Counted from the stretch's first letter, positions 19,862-27,867 are shown. The stretch: 34,838 nt of DNA from an uncultured Candidatus Saccharibacteria bacterium (GCA_937974295.1 CALBWN010000055.1:1-34838), one strand, 5' to 3'. The notes: a model not told the origin generated them from the sequence alone. Numbers and translations are program-made.

Positions 19862-21274
19862 ATGGCATTTTCTCTGAAACAAACACTTAAGAATACCCTT
19901 CCGCCCAGCGTGCTGGCGGCGCTGGAGCCAAGCTATCGGCTGCTTGAAGCCACTATAGCAGCAGCCAACCAAGGCTTCCCAGCCCAGGGCATGCACGTCA
20001 TTGGCGTAACAGGGACGAACGGCAAGACCACGACATGCTTTATGATCCACCGCATGCTGGTCGAAGCAGGTTACAATGTCGGCCTGATGACGACGGTGGC
20101 ATATGGAGTGAACGACGACATCACATCGCAAACCGAGCACATGACCACCGTATCTGCACCCCTGTTGCAGCAGCGTTTGGCGGAGTTTCGGCGGCGTAAT
20201 GTGCAGTGGGTAGTGTTGGAGGTGACAAGCCACGCGTTGGCGCAGCACCGCATCTTTGGCGTCCCGATCGATATTGCCGTCATGACCAACGTCACGCACG
20301 AGCATCTCGATTATCATAAGACATTCGAGCGCTACCGCGCCGCCAAAATGCGTCTCTTCAAGCTCGCGCGGCGGGTTGGCATTATCAATGCGGATGATCC
20401 ATCGGCGGCGGTCTTCGAGCAAGCCGTGCCGCGCAGCCTGTGCTATGGCATTGCAGGCGGCGACATTCGCGCCACGAACATCATCCAAACCGCCTCGGGT
20501 AGCCGCTATGATGTATGGCTCATGGGGCAGATGCATCACATCACCATCAACATGCCGGGTGAGTTCAACATTGCCAACAGCCTGGCCGCGGTAGCAGTAG
20601 GGCACGAGGTAGGCCTGAGCCGGGCACAGATCGAGCAGGGCCTAGCTGCACTCACCGGGGTGGAGGGCCGTATGACGGTAGTTGATGCTGGGCAGCCATT
20701 CTCTGCCATTGTCGATTTTGCCCACACGCCCGACGCCTTCGAGCGGCTGCTGGGCAGTGTGCGAGCCAGCACCAAGGGCAAGCTGATCGTCCTGTTTGGC
20801 TCGGCTGGCCAGCGCGATGAGTCCAAGCGAGCCATCCAAGGCAAGATCGCAGGGCGAATTGCCGACGAGCTCATCCTCACCGAAGAAGACGATCGTGACG
20901 TCGATGGGCAACACATCCTCATCCAAATCGCCAAAGGCGCAGAAGCCGCTGGCAAGACCCAAGACACCGACCTCTTCCTCATCCACGACCGCGCCGAGGC
21001 CATCCGCTTTGCCATCCGCCGTGCCCGCACCGCCCGCGACACCGTCGTCTTTCTCGGCAAAGGCCACGAGAAGACCATCGAGCGCGCCGACGGCAGCCAC
21101 CCCTGGGACGAAATAACAGAGGTGCGAAATGCTATCCGCGAACGGCAAGCATCAAAGAAAAAGCCAGCGAAAGGCAAGAGCAAGCGCACAAAAGACGCCA
21201 GCAAACCTATCTCCAAAGCCAAGCGCAAGAAAAAGCCAGCTTCGCGCCACAGCAAGCGGACATCAGCGAGTTAA
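19862..21274 (+). CDS. murE: MurE-like Mur ligase lacking the N-terminal domain, with basic tail
   Basis: This 470-residue ATP-dependent amino acid ligase of the MurE group would add the third residue of the peptidoglycan stem peptide. The P-loop GTNGKTTT lies at about 51-58, whereas common MurE proteins have it near 110, so the usual UDP-binding N-domain is missing. TTVAYGV, MTTVSAPLLQ, LEVTSHALAQHR, MTNVTHEHLDYH and NADDP are MurE-type central motifs; VEGRMTVVD, AHTPDAFERLL, LFGSAGQRDESKR and GKGHEK follow. Where DNPR/DNPA sets the amino acid in known MurE, the sequence reads EEDDRDVD. The last 45 residues are Lys/Arg/Ser repeats. The start follows TATAAT by 7 nt; a longer frame from 19739 adds 41 atypical residues. 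Confidence 0.85.
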   Translation: MAFSLKQTLKNTLPPSVLAALEPSYRLLEATIAAANQGFPAQGMHVIGVTGTNGKTTTCFMIHRMLVEAGYNVGLMTTVAYGVNDDITSQTEHMTTVSAPLLQQRLAEFRRRNVQWVVLEVTSHALAQHRIFGVPIDIAVMTNVTHEHLDYHKTFERYRAAKMRLFKLARRVGIINADDPSAAVFEQAVPRSLCYGIAGGDIRATNIIQTASGSRYDVWLMGQMHHITINMPGEFNIANSLAAVAVGHEVGLSRAQIEQGLAALTGVEGRMTVVDAGQPFSAIVDFAHTPDAFERLLGSVRASTKGKLIVLFGSAGQRDESKRAIQGKIAGRIADELILTEEDDRDVDGQHILIQIAKGAEAAGKTQDTDLFLIHDRAEAIRFAIRRARTARDTVVFLGKGHEKTIERADGSHPWDEITEVRNAIRERQASKKKPAKGKSKRTKDASKPISKAKRKKKPASRHSKRTSAS

Positions 21275-21287
21275 TATCTGCCCGTAG

Positions 21288-21599
21288 CTAGCTGCTCTGC
21301 GGAGTACTTGTCTCTCCGTCGGCTTGTTTGGGTTCTACCTCAAGCCTTATATCTTTTGCATGCTCGTCAATATAGGCTCGTGCAAGACATCCATCAGTAG
21401 TTATGCCAGTTGCTATAGATATATCATCTTCACTCCACTGCAGCGACATCCACTGGATAAAGAGCAGCCATGGCTCGCCTTCAGGACCACTATATGGCCA
21501 TGGCACTCTCTCAGTAATTGATTGAGTAATTGAATATTTAAACACTGTATACCCCTTACGCTCTCCGTCTGACGGCTGCCGTGGTATTTCGTGCGGCAT
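21288..21599 (-). CDS. Small hypothetical protein
   Basis: The protein has 103 residues, unrecognised. It is polar with several Trp (VPWPYSGPEGEPWLLFIQWM, LQWSEDDISIATGITTDG) and ends in a Glu/Lys/Thr-rich tail. No membrane segment is visible. The start at 21599 is preferred because AAGGAGG lies 11 nt upstream; a GTG at 21635 would give 115 residues but has no good ribosome binding site. It lies 71 bp downstream of the nuclease-like gene on the same strand, with no terminator between, so the two are probably cotranscribed. A partner or regulator role is only a guess from position. Confidence 0.55.
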   Translation of the reverse strand: MPHEIPRQPSDGERKGYTVFKYSITQSITERVPWPYSGPEGEPWLLFIQWMSLQWSEDDISIATGITTDGCLARAYIDEHAKDIRLEVEPKQADGETSTPQSS

Positions 21600-21670
21600 A
21601 TGGCACTGCACCTCCTTTATTTCTGTTATGGTCACCTGTCTATCGTGAGGCCTACCTCTGTTGTATCAGT

Positions 21671-22570
21671 TCAATCCAGAATACCATGGCTATACATGCG
21701 AGCTATCACTCGTGGCACAACCCGGATAATTTTTTCCTTCGGCAGCATTAGTTTATTGCGATATTCATAATTCCTTACACCTGGGAAGAAAAAGATCCGT
21801 CTGTTATCATGGTGCTCAGCAGCATGCTCGCGACCGTCTTGTACATAGTCCTCAGATGATTTAAGGTCAATGAGCTTACCATTCACCATCATGTCTATCC
21901 CACGCACATCCTGGTTGGCTGTGCCAGGCTCATAGGCAATGCCGGCTTCATCTAGCACCCGCATAAAGAGTACTTCGTTGCGAATACCCACCACTGTCAT
22001 GCGCAACATATCCATCCGGTATTGCTTGTTGTGAGCATGCTGATTGCCCGGGTATACTGCTTCTAAACCATTAATTATATCCGACACAGACGGCATCGAC
22101 TGCCGTGTCTCGCAGGAGTGTGTGGTATCGTCTATTACATCGCGCAGGACATGATTAAACTGCGTGAGCTTCTTGATCCGCTGCTTCTTTTCTTGCCGAG
22201 TCAGCGCCGTATCATCTTGTTCGGTCGCCTCCACCCAGCCAGGATATGCTGCGAGCAGCCGCGCCATATCCACATGCGACCACTGTTCTTTGCTCGCATA
22301 GTGCTGCACAAGCGTCACAGCACTCTCTCCCAGGGCAACCGAGCGTCGCTGGCGGCGTTTTTTCTCACTCCAGTTACGACCTGCTTGCTCGACGAGGTAG
22401 GTGAGATGTGGCTTTTGACTCTTCAGCGCTGCATCAACAGTAACAAGCTGCTTTTTGATGTTCGAAGAAGACGTCGACCACTGGCTCGGCGATATAAGTG
22501 ATGGCATTGCATCAATGCTATGATGTTTGGGTGTACGGCGATGTGGCTTATAGTGACGTGTTTTTACCAT
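21671..22570 (-). CDS. Putative PD-(D/E)XK nuclease-like protein
   Basis: The protein has 299 residues. The N-terminal 140 residues are basic and helical (SEKKRRQRRSVALGESAV, LTRQEKKQRIKKLTQF). The C-terminal part has the order of a PD-(D/E)XK core: an acidic helix GIRNEVLFMRVLDEAGI (E199), then QDVRGIDMMVNGKLIDLKSS with D221/D226 and D235-L-K237. Nucleases of this fold include restriction enzymes and repair or transposon nucleases; which of these applies is unknown. The Lys-Arg-rich N-terminus could bind DNA. The start at 22570 is set by TTGTTA and TATAAT (17-bp spacing), with the -10 12 nt before ATG. No methyltransferase is adjacent, which argues against a standard restriction-modification pair. 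Confidence 0.6.
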   Translation of the reverse strand: MVKTRHYKPHRRTPKHHSIDAMPSLISPSQWSTSSSNIKKQLVTVDAALKSQKPHLTYLVEQAGRNWSEKKRRQRRSVALGESAVTLVQHYASKEQWSHVDMARLLAAYPGWVEATEQDDTALTRQEKKQRIKKLTQFNHVLRDVIDDTTHSCETRQSMPSVSDIINGLEAVYPGNQHAHNKQYRMDMLRMTVVGIRNEVLFMRVLDEAGIAYEPGTANQDVRGIDMMVNGKLIDLKSSEDYVQDGREHAAEHHDNRRIFFFPGVRNYEYRNKLMLPKEKIIRVVPRVIARMYSHGILD

Positions 22571-22582
22571 GGTTGTGTTTGT

Positions 22583-22611
22583 ATTATATATCATTTTTAG
22601 TACCATAACAA
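22583..22611 (-). promoter_or_regulatory. Promoter of the nuclease-like gene
   Basis: On the minus strand TTGTTA (22611-22606) and TATAAT (22588-22583) are 17 bp apart. The -35 lies within the T-tract of the terminator just upstream. Confidence 0.6.
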
Positions 22612-22632
22612 AATCACCACATCAGTGGTGAT
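22605..22632 (-). terminator. Terminator of the small conserved-looking gene
   Basis: A perfect 8-bp stem ATCACCAC/GTGGTGAT has loop ATCA on the plus strand. On the minus strand TTTTGTTA follows. It separates the two minus-strand genes. Confidence 0.75.
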
Positions 22633-22658
22633 AATGCTTGTTCTTATTGCAGTATCCG

Positions 22659-23123
22659 CTACCGCTGCGACAAATAGTCGATCTCTTTGATGATGTCGAG
22701 CAGCGCTTGGGCGCGGCGGGTTTCGTCGCGGATCGACTTGGCGATTTGGTAGGCTGGGTCGATCAAACTCTTGTCGTCCGTCGAGCGGATCAAAAGCAGA
22801 TAGGTATCGAACTTCTCATCTGGGCTAACGTTGAGCTTATCCACCAGTGGGCGCAGCTCTTTGATGGCCGATTGCTTCACGCCATTGAGCGCCTCACCAC
22901 TGGGCGCAGGCTGCGACGATTGCTGTTGCGAGGACATGATTGGCACGGACGAGCCCATATTGCCCGACATACCCGAGAGTGACGAACGGCCAGCACCTTG
23001 CCCCGACATCATCGCCTGCGACCGCTGCGACGCTGCTGTGCCCACCTGCGGGCCAATCCCAGCAAGCACCTTGGCAAGCTCTTGATCGTCGGTAATTGAT
23101 TGTGATGTAGTGCTGATATTCAT
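22659..23123 (-). CDS. Small cytoplasmic protein of unknown function
   Basis: The protein has 154 residues. The N-terminal 75 are low complexity (S, Q, G, M; for example SGQGAGRSSLSGMSGNMGSS) and probably disordered. The C-terminal part is a compact helical domain: LRPLVDKLNVSPDEKFDTYL, STDDKSLIDPAYQIAKSI and ETRRAQALLDIIKEIDYLS. The order suggests a short conserved domain of CPR bacteria, but I cannot name a family. The start at 23123 has GGTGG 5 nt upstream; a GTG at 23132 would add three residues. It is divergent from the PGI/PMI-like gene 90 bp away. Confidence 0.7.
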   Translation of the reverse strand: MNISTTSQSITDDQELAKVLAGIGPQVGTAASQRSQAMMSGQGAGRSSLSGMSGNMGSSVPIMSSQQQSSQPAPSGEALNGVKQSAIKELRPLVDKLNVSPDEKFDTYLLLIRSTDDKSLIDPAYQIAKSIRDETRRAQALLDIIKEIDYLSQR

Positions 23124-23184
23124 GGTTCCCACCTGTCTCCAAATATGCTTATGATTCTCTGCTAATTAATGTATCATGGGAGGG

Positions 23185-23190
23185 TATACT
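23185..23190 (+). promoter_or_regulatory. -10 box of the PGI/PMI-like gene
   Basis: TATACT (23185-23190) gives a leader of about 17 nt that retains the Shine-Dalgarno GAAGGAG. No clear -35 is seen. Confidence 0.4.
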
Positions 23191-23213
23191 CTTGCAAGCA
23201 GAAGGAGACGATT

Positions 23214-24236
23214 ATGCTTGATGATCAGACCATATTGCGCCAACGCGGTGCTGAGGCCGCGCTGCGCCACGTTGCAACATTATGGAAACAAACGACGCTA
23301 TCAACAGAGGTAGCAAATCAGCTCTCACACATATCATTTCAGTATGATATTCGTAATGTTGTTATTATAGCAACGGATAGTGATGCGGTGTTGGCTCTCA
23401 TTGCTCAGCAGCTCGTGCAGCCTCACATGGCTGTGCCTGTGCTGTGCTGTGAGGCAACGGCAGTGCCCGCATTTGTGGGCTCGCACAGCTTGGTGATTAT
23501 TATTGAGACTGGCGTCTCACCTGACCAGGTGAAAAATATCCTGCGCGATACACAGCAGCATGCCGCTCTAGCTATTCTACTCACTCATGATGCTGTCGCG
23601 GCTGAGTACGCCACAGCATATCCTGCAGCCACTATTATGCCAATTACTCATAGGGAAGGGCAGGTTGAGCAGCGGTGCATACTCACGACGCTTGGTGGGC
23701 TGCTGGCGGCTTACCACCTGCTGGATGGTAATGTAGTAGATGCTATAGCTCATAGCGGAGCCCATGTGAGCGACGCGCTGCAGCAGTGGGGTGCCACCGT
23801 GCCGACCGCTCGCAACCTCGCCAAGCGGCTTGCACGCCAGGCAGTGGGCAAGACGGCGGTGTTTTGCAGCAGTGGGGTGCTCGCGCCAGTCGCCCAGTGG
23901 TGGCAGTGGTGTTGGCAGGAGCGGGCGCACAACGTGGCATTCGCCACCACCCTTGCCGAGGCTGAGCAGGCCGGTGCTCATGGCTGGCTAAGCCACCCGG
24001 CAGATAAGCCATTTGCGCTTTTCGACCTCGCAGGGGAGAATGACACCGCCACCCAGCAACGCTTAGCAGCACTTGACCGCCGTCTCAGTGGCCGCCGCCC
24101 TCATGCGAAGTCGGTTTTGCTTGCCGGCGAGACACAGGTAGAGCAAGCACTGCACGGTATGCTGCTAGCGGAATTCGCCAGCAGCTACCTTGGCGTGTTG
24201 AATGGCGTGAGGCAGGAGAGGGGCGACAAATTTTAA
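23214..24236 (+). CDS. SIS-domain bifunctional phosphoglucose/phosphomannose isomerase-like protein
   Basis: This 340-residue protein is related to the short bacterial/archaeal PGI/PMI enzymes. Two SIS-type lobes are seen: NVVIIATDSDAVLALIAQQL with SLVIIIETGVSPDQVKN, then GKTAVFCSSGVLAPVAQWWQ. NVAFATTLAEAEQAGAHGW resembles the NxxAxxxxPE-like C-terminal bact-PGI_C region. These enzymes interconvert fructose-6-phosphate with glucose-6- or mannose-6-phosphate in sugar metabolism. The catalytic Glu/His of the C-lobe could not be placed with certainty. The start at 23214 follows GAAGGAGACGATT, a strong Shine-Dalgarno, so the longer frame from 23169 is rejected. It stands alone on the plus strand. 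Confidence 0.7.
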   Translation: MLDDQTILRQRGAEAALRHVATLWKQTTLSTEVANQLSHISFQYDIRNVVIIATDSDAVLALIAQQLVQPHMAVPVLCCEATAVPAFVGSHSLVIIIETGVSPDQVKNILRDTQQHAALAILLTHDAVAAEYATAYPAATIMPITHREGQVEQRCILTTLGGLLAAYHLLDGNVVDAIAHSGAHVSDALQQWGATVPTARNLAKRLARQAVGKTAVFCSSGVLAPVAQWWQWCWQERAHNVAFATTLAEAEQAGAHGWLSHPADKPFALFDLAGENDTATQQRLAALDRRLSGRRPHAKSVLLAGETQVEQALHGMLLAEFASSYLGVLNGVRQERGDKF

Positions 24237-24652
24237 AGCTCTAACCTAGCGTGTTTTAGTTTTTGGGAATCGTAGTGTTTTATTTTTTCTATTCTAACTC
24301 TTAGCCCCTGTCATGGTCTTACACCAACATTCTATGGCACTCACTGTAATGGGATAACCAAAACAAACTCTAGGGTATGAATATATAGCGCTACTATTCA
24401 ACTATTTTTCTCTTGTACCCTGCGCAAGTCAGGACATTTCGAAAACGACACGGTGCGGTGGCTCGCTGTCGCAAGATATTGCTAAAGCAAATGTCAACGA
24501 TACCAAACTGCTACGGTAAATTTACTAACGTAATCGCTCGTCATTTCAAACACTACATCCGACAATTGAACCGCAATAATACGCGCAAAAATTCTATCAT
24601 CGTACTCTGTAAATGGACGGGGTAGGGCGAGCCAGAAATACCGTAAACTCAC
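24237..24652. other. Intergenic stretch
   Basis: No supported gene. On the minus strand a stop-free stretch near 24494-24650 reads RYFWLALPRPFTEYDD and FARIIAVQLSDVVFEMTSDY. It has no start of its own and runs out of the terminator, so it may be a gene scrap or chance. Confidence 0.4.
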
Positions 24653-24680
24653 AAAAACCCGCCACATGCGGGCGGGTCTT
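24653..24680 (-). terminator. Terminator of the ABC transporter operon
   Basis: A stem ACCCGCC/GGCGGGT (24657-24663 with 24671-24677) has a 7-nt loop and, on the minus strand, a following TTTTTG. Confidence 0.8.
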
Positions 24681-24701
24681 ATGCCAAAATAAGCATCTAA
24701 A

Positions 24702-25925
24702 TTAGTGATACTGCCGCAGCGACTCAATCGTGTTCTTGCGGGCAGCACGAATCGCTGGGTAGAGGCCAAAGGTGAGGCCAACCGCCAGTGCGAGGCCAAT
24801 TGCCATCACTGCCGTCTGCCACTCCAGTGATGGTGGGAAGGACAGCCAGATGCTAAAGCTCAGCGCCACTATGTAGCCCAGAATGTAGCCCAGGATACCA
24901 CCGAGCAAGCTAATCGCCAGCGCCTCGATAACGAACTGCGTGATGATGTTGCCATCAGTCGCGCCAACTGCTTTGCGGATACCCACCTCGCGCGTGCGCT
25001 CCACCACACTCACCAGCATGATGTTCATGATGCCGATGCCGCCAACTACCAGCGAGATAGCCGCAATTAGCGTCAACACCTGGGTCAGCGCGGTGAAGAG
25101 TCGGTTGGTCGGCTGGCTAATCGCATCGCCTGTTGCTACGGTAAAGTCTTCTTCGCCTTGGTGATTTTGCTTGATCTTGTCCTTAACGTGCTGGGCAATC
25201 TGCTCCACCTGCTGCGACGCATCAGCCTGGATGTTGATCTGCTGAATCTGTGTATGACCACTGTGGATTTTCTTACCTGCCTCAGTGGTGATGATAGCAG
25301 CGTTGTCAAAATCAACGTTGTTATAATTCAGCGGATTTTCTGTAGCACGCATCACCCCCACCACGATGAATTCCTTACCGCGGATCTTAAAGGTCTGGCC
25401 AATCGACTGCTCGGTGCCAAACAGCTGCACCGACAGCTTTGGGCCGAGCACCGCTGGCTTGGCATCGTGTGTACCACCCTCGAGAAAGTCACCCTCGCGC
25501 AACTCGAGCTGGCTGGTGATAGCAAGGTCTGGCGAAGTTGCCACAACAGTAGTGGTGGCTTCTCGGTCGTTACTCTTGAGCTTGTTCTCAGAGGTCATCA
25601 TTGGCGCTACAGCGCGGATATGTGGCATCTTGCGCACTACCTCGACGTCAGACTCGGTAATGGTGCTGGTATTGTAGTTATACTGCGCGACCGAGCTCGC
25701 TAGCGATGAGAAGCTCTTGTCTTGCACGCCAGGGCGCACCACAATGAGGTTGTTGTTGAGCTCAGACACCTGTTGAGAGATGATATTGTGCAGGCCACCA
25801 CTCAGTGCCAAGATCGCCACGATGCTACCCACGCCAATTGCCACACCCAGCGTCGCCAGCAAATTACGGCCGCGATTGCGCCGGAAGCTACTGCTTGCAT
25901 TTTCGAAATGGTCGATGATTATCAT
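24702..25925 (-). CDS. MacB/FtsX-type ABC transporter permease
   Basis: The protein has 407 residues. It opens with a membrane helix after FRRNRGRNLLATLGVAIGVG, followed by an extracytoplasmic domain of about 230 residues (MacB_PCD type; for example VVRPGVQDKSFSSLASSV). Three helices close it: LTLIAAISLVVGGIGIMNIM, the segment with SLLGGILGYILGYIVALSF, and AIGLALAVGLTFGLYPAIRA. The coupling helix ERTREVGIRKAVGATDGNI is the family hallmark. MacB-like pairs work as mechanotransmitters that export peptides, lipids or small molecules. The ATG overlaps the ATPase stop (ATGA). The cargo is unknown, and no MacA- or TolC-like partner is in the window. Confidence 0.92.
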   Translation of the reverse strand: MIIIDHFENASSSFRRNRGRNLLATLGVAIGVGSIVAILALSGGLHNIISQQVSELNNNLIVVRPGVQDKSFSSLASSVAQYNYNTSTITESDVEVVRKMPHIRAVAPMMTSENKLKSNDREATTTVVATSPDLAITSQLELREGDFLEGGTHDAKPAVLGPKLSVQLFGTEQSIGQTFKIRGKEFIVVGVMRATENPLNYNNVDFDNAAIITTEAGKKIHSGHTQIQQINIQADASQQVEQIAQHVKDKIKQNHQGEEDFTVATGDAISQPTNRLFTALTQVLTLIAAISLVVGGIGIMNIMLVSVVERTREVGIRKAVGATDGNIITQFVIEALAISLLGGILGYILGYIVALSFSIWLSFPPSLEWQTAVMAIGLALAVGLTFGLYPAIRAARKNTIESLRQYH

Positions 25926-27202
25926 GCCTGGGGCTCCTTTGTGCTAGATTGGTGAGCAGACGATGGTGCAGCGGTCTGCTGGGCCGGTGTAACCTTGATT
26001 GGCTGAGCAGATGCTGCAGATGATGGCTGCACCGCAATATGGGCTGCTGGTGCTGCAGGCTGCGCTGGCTGACTAGTGGGCTGTGGTGCAACCGGCTTGG
26101 GTGGTGCGGCTACAGACTGTGTTGACGCAGGCGCTGCAGCCTGGGCTGAAGTAGCTGATGCTGCTTGAGCCGGCGCAGCAGAGTGTGCCAGAGTAGGCTG
26201 AGCTGCCGACGGAGCCTGCGGCGCGGCCGGCAAGGCTGGCGGCACCTCTGGTGGGGCAACTGGCATAGGCTCGATGGTTGGGCCATCTTGGGTGTGCGGA
26301 TCTTCGTAGTCGACCACTGTTGGCGCTGTCGCTGCTGGTGCCGTAGCCTTCGCGGGGCGACCGCGAGCAATTGCCTTGACTGGTGCAGCTGGCTGAGCGG
26401 CCGATGCCGTGCCGTGCGCAATCGTCGGTGTAGTCTTGCCAGCAGGTGCTGCCCGGCGAACGCGTGGCTTGCGGGCCACTGGTGTTGGCGTAGCGGCAGT
26501 AGTGCGCATCTGCTCATCACTGGCAATCTGCCCATCAAGCATCTTAATCACACGGCTAGCATAGCTCGTGAGGTTTGGGTTGTGTGTCACCATAATGATG
26601 GTATTACCCCGGCGGTGTAGTTGAGCCAGTTCTTCCATAATGATATGGCTCGAGCGGCTATCGAGGTTACCCGTTGGCTCATCAGCTAGGATAATCGATG
26701 GGTGATTCACCAGGGCGCGAGCAATCGCCACGCGCTGCACCTGCCCACCACTAAGCTGCCACGGCATGTAATATTCGCGCTCTTGGAGGTGGAAATTCTT
26801 CAGCACCGCACTGGCTTGCTCTAGGCGCTTAACGCGGCGCATCCCCCCACGATAGCTCAGGGGAAGGGCAACGTTCTCGAGCACCGTTAGGCGATTAATC
26901 AGGTTAAAACTCTGGAAGACGATGCCAATCTGCCGCGAGCGAATCCGGGCGTGCTGGCGCTTACTCAGCGTTGCGACCGATGTCCCATCAAGAAAATACT
27001 CACCGCTATCGGCGCGGTCGAGCAAGCCCATGATATTGAGCAATGTCGTCTTGCCACAGCCACTAGGGCCCATAATAACGATAAATTCGCCTTTTTCGAC
27101 TCGCAGGTCGACGTTGTCCAAGGCGTTTTGGGCAGCGTCGCCCAGACCGTACTGCTTGGTGAGGCCTCGGAGTTCTATAACTGGTGTAGAAGATCGTACC
27201 AT
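25922..27202 (-). CDS. MacB/LolD-type ABC ATPase with long disordered tail
   Basis: The protein has 426 residues. Residues 1-230 are a standard ATPase: Walker A GPSGCGKTT (45-53), Q-loop Q97, LSGGQ (150-154), Walker B ILADEP (171-176) and H-loop H207 in THNPN. The LolD/MacB group usually ends near residue 230-240. Here about 190 residues of Ala/Pro/Gln/Thr-rich sequence follow (for example TPVARKPRVRRAAPAGKT, PAPAQAASATSAQAAAPAST). The tail has one basic patch (RKPRVRRA) and is probably unstructured. Its function is unknown. The start at 27202 follows AAAGGATAATT. The promoter TTGCAG/TATACT (18 bp) is just upstream, and the permease overlaps by 4 bp. Confidence 0.92.
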   Translation of the reverse strand: MVRSSTPVIELRGLTKQYGLGDAAQNALDNVDLRVEKGEFIVIMGPSGCGKTTLLNIMGLLDRADSGEYFLDGTSVATLSKRQHARIRSRQIGIVFQSFNLINRLTVLENVALPLSYRGGMRRVKRLEQASAVLKNFHLQEREYYMPWQLSGGQVQRVAIARALVNHPSIILADEPTGNLDSRSSHIIMEELAQLHRRGNTIIMVTHNPNLTSYASRVIKMLDGQIASDEQMRTTAATPTPVARKPRVRRAAPAGKTTPTIAHGTASAAQPAAPVKAIARGRPAKATAPAATAPTVVDYEDPHTQDGPTIEPMPVAPPEVPPALPAAPQAPSAAQPTLAHSAAPAQAASATSAQAAAPASTQSVAAPPKPVAPQPTSQPAQPAAPAAHIAVQPSSAASAQPIKVTPAQQTAAPSSAHQSSTKEPQA

Positions 27203-27213
27203 AATTATCCTTT

Positions 27214-27243
27214 AGTATAAACTGTCAAAAAACATTTCTGCAA
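27214..27243 (-). promoter_or_regulatory. Promoter of the ABC operon
   Basis: On the minus strand TTGCAG (27243-27238) and TATACT (27219-27214) are 18 bp apart, with a short leader carrying AAAGGA. Confidence 0.6.
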
Positions 27244-27342
27244 GCCCAATCTGCACAAAAATATACAGTATAGCCACGCATCATGCCAAAAAAGACGAAT
27301 CAGCAGCGCACTCCTATGGCAGCGTGCCGCCTGGCGCTGATA

Positions 27343-27432
27343 TGGCGGAGAGACAGGGATTCGAACCCTGGGTGACGTTGCCGCCACACACGCGTTCCAG
27401 GCGTGCCAATTCAACCACTCTTGCACCTCTCC
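27343..27432 (-). tRNA. tRNA-Ser (anticodon GGA)
   Basis: On the minus strand GGAGAGG pairs with TCTCTCC (last pair G-U), followed by G and an encoded CCA. The anticodon loop CTGGAAC between CACGC and GCGTG gives GGA, which reads UCC and UCU. A long variable arm is present. A CTATAAT box lies about 13 nt upstream. Downstream a bulged ATCAGC/GCTGAT stem leads to TTTTTT and may terminate it. Confidence 0.95.
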
Positions 27433-27771
27433 GTACCTCTGTATTATAGCGGATGTGGGGTGGGGTGGCAATATGTATGAGTGATTCGGATATATAGTGG
27501 TTTATTCGTGTAAATTATGTAGCTTATCAGAGTATTTATTAGGTATATTGTTAATTTGTGTGGCTATATTTTTTCAATAATAGGGACGGGGTACCATCAT
27601 ATCTGCATAGATGAGGATTAACTTCCTATATTCGAGCCATCATATTTCTCCATCATGCAATATGTATAAAATATCTCCCATTTTTGCCAAAAAATATCGT
27701 TCGAATATATTTCTATACTAACCTCTGTGTGCATGCGCCATTCATTTTTCTCAACAGAGGCCAAAAAATAT
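27433..27771. other. AT-rich intergenic stretch before the secretion locus
   Basis: No gene is supported. It contains the second copy of TGATTCGGATATATAGT (27482-27498) and an inverted repeat CCTCTGT/ACAGAGG (27722-27728 with 27754-27760) directly upstream of a TTGACC -35. Confidence 0.45.
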
Positions 27772-27822
27772 TTGACCTGCCGCGCAAACAATGGTAGCAT
27801 GAAACGCAAGTGCGCATATAAT
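27772..27822 (+). promoter_or_regulatory. Promoter region of the bitopic gene
   Basis: TTGACC (27772-27777) and TAGCAT (27795-27800) are 17 bp apart. A second -10, TATAAT, sits at 27817-27822 without a clear -35. One or both would drive the gene at 27868. Confidence 0.45.
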
Positions 27823-27867
27823 AAGCACACATAACCACTAATCCTGTATTGGGGAGGATTGAAGCTT

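Noticed and set aside
19829..21255. Long minus-strand frames (258, 239 and 168 codons) opposite murE
   Set aside because: They are shadow frames caused by GC-rich codon use in the MurE-like gene; no start signals or recognisable motifs.
24413..24625. 70-codon plus-strand frame before the ABC terminator
   Set aside because: There is no ribosome binding site, the composition is Arg/Asn/Lys-rich and irregular, and it lies in a gap with no other support.
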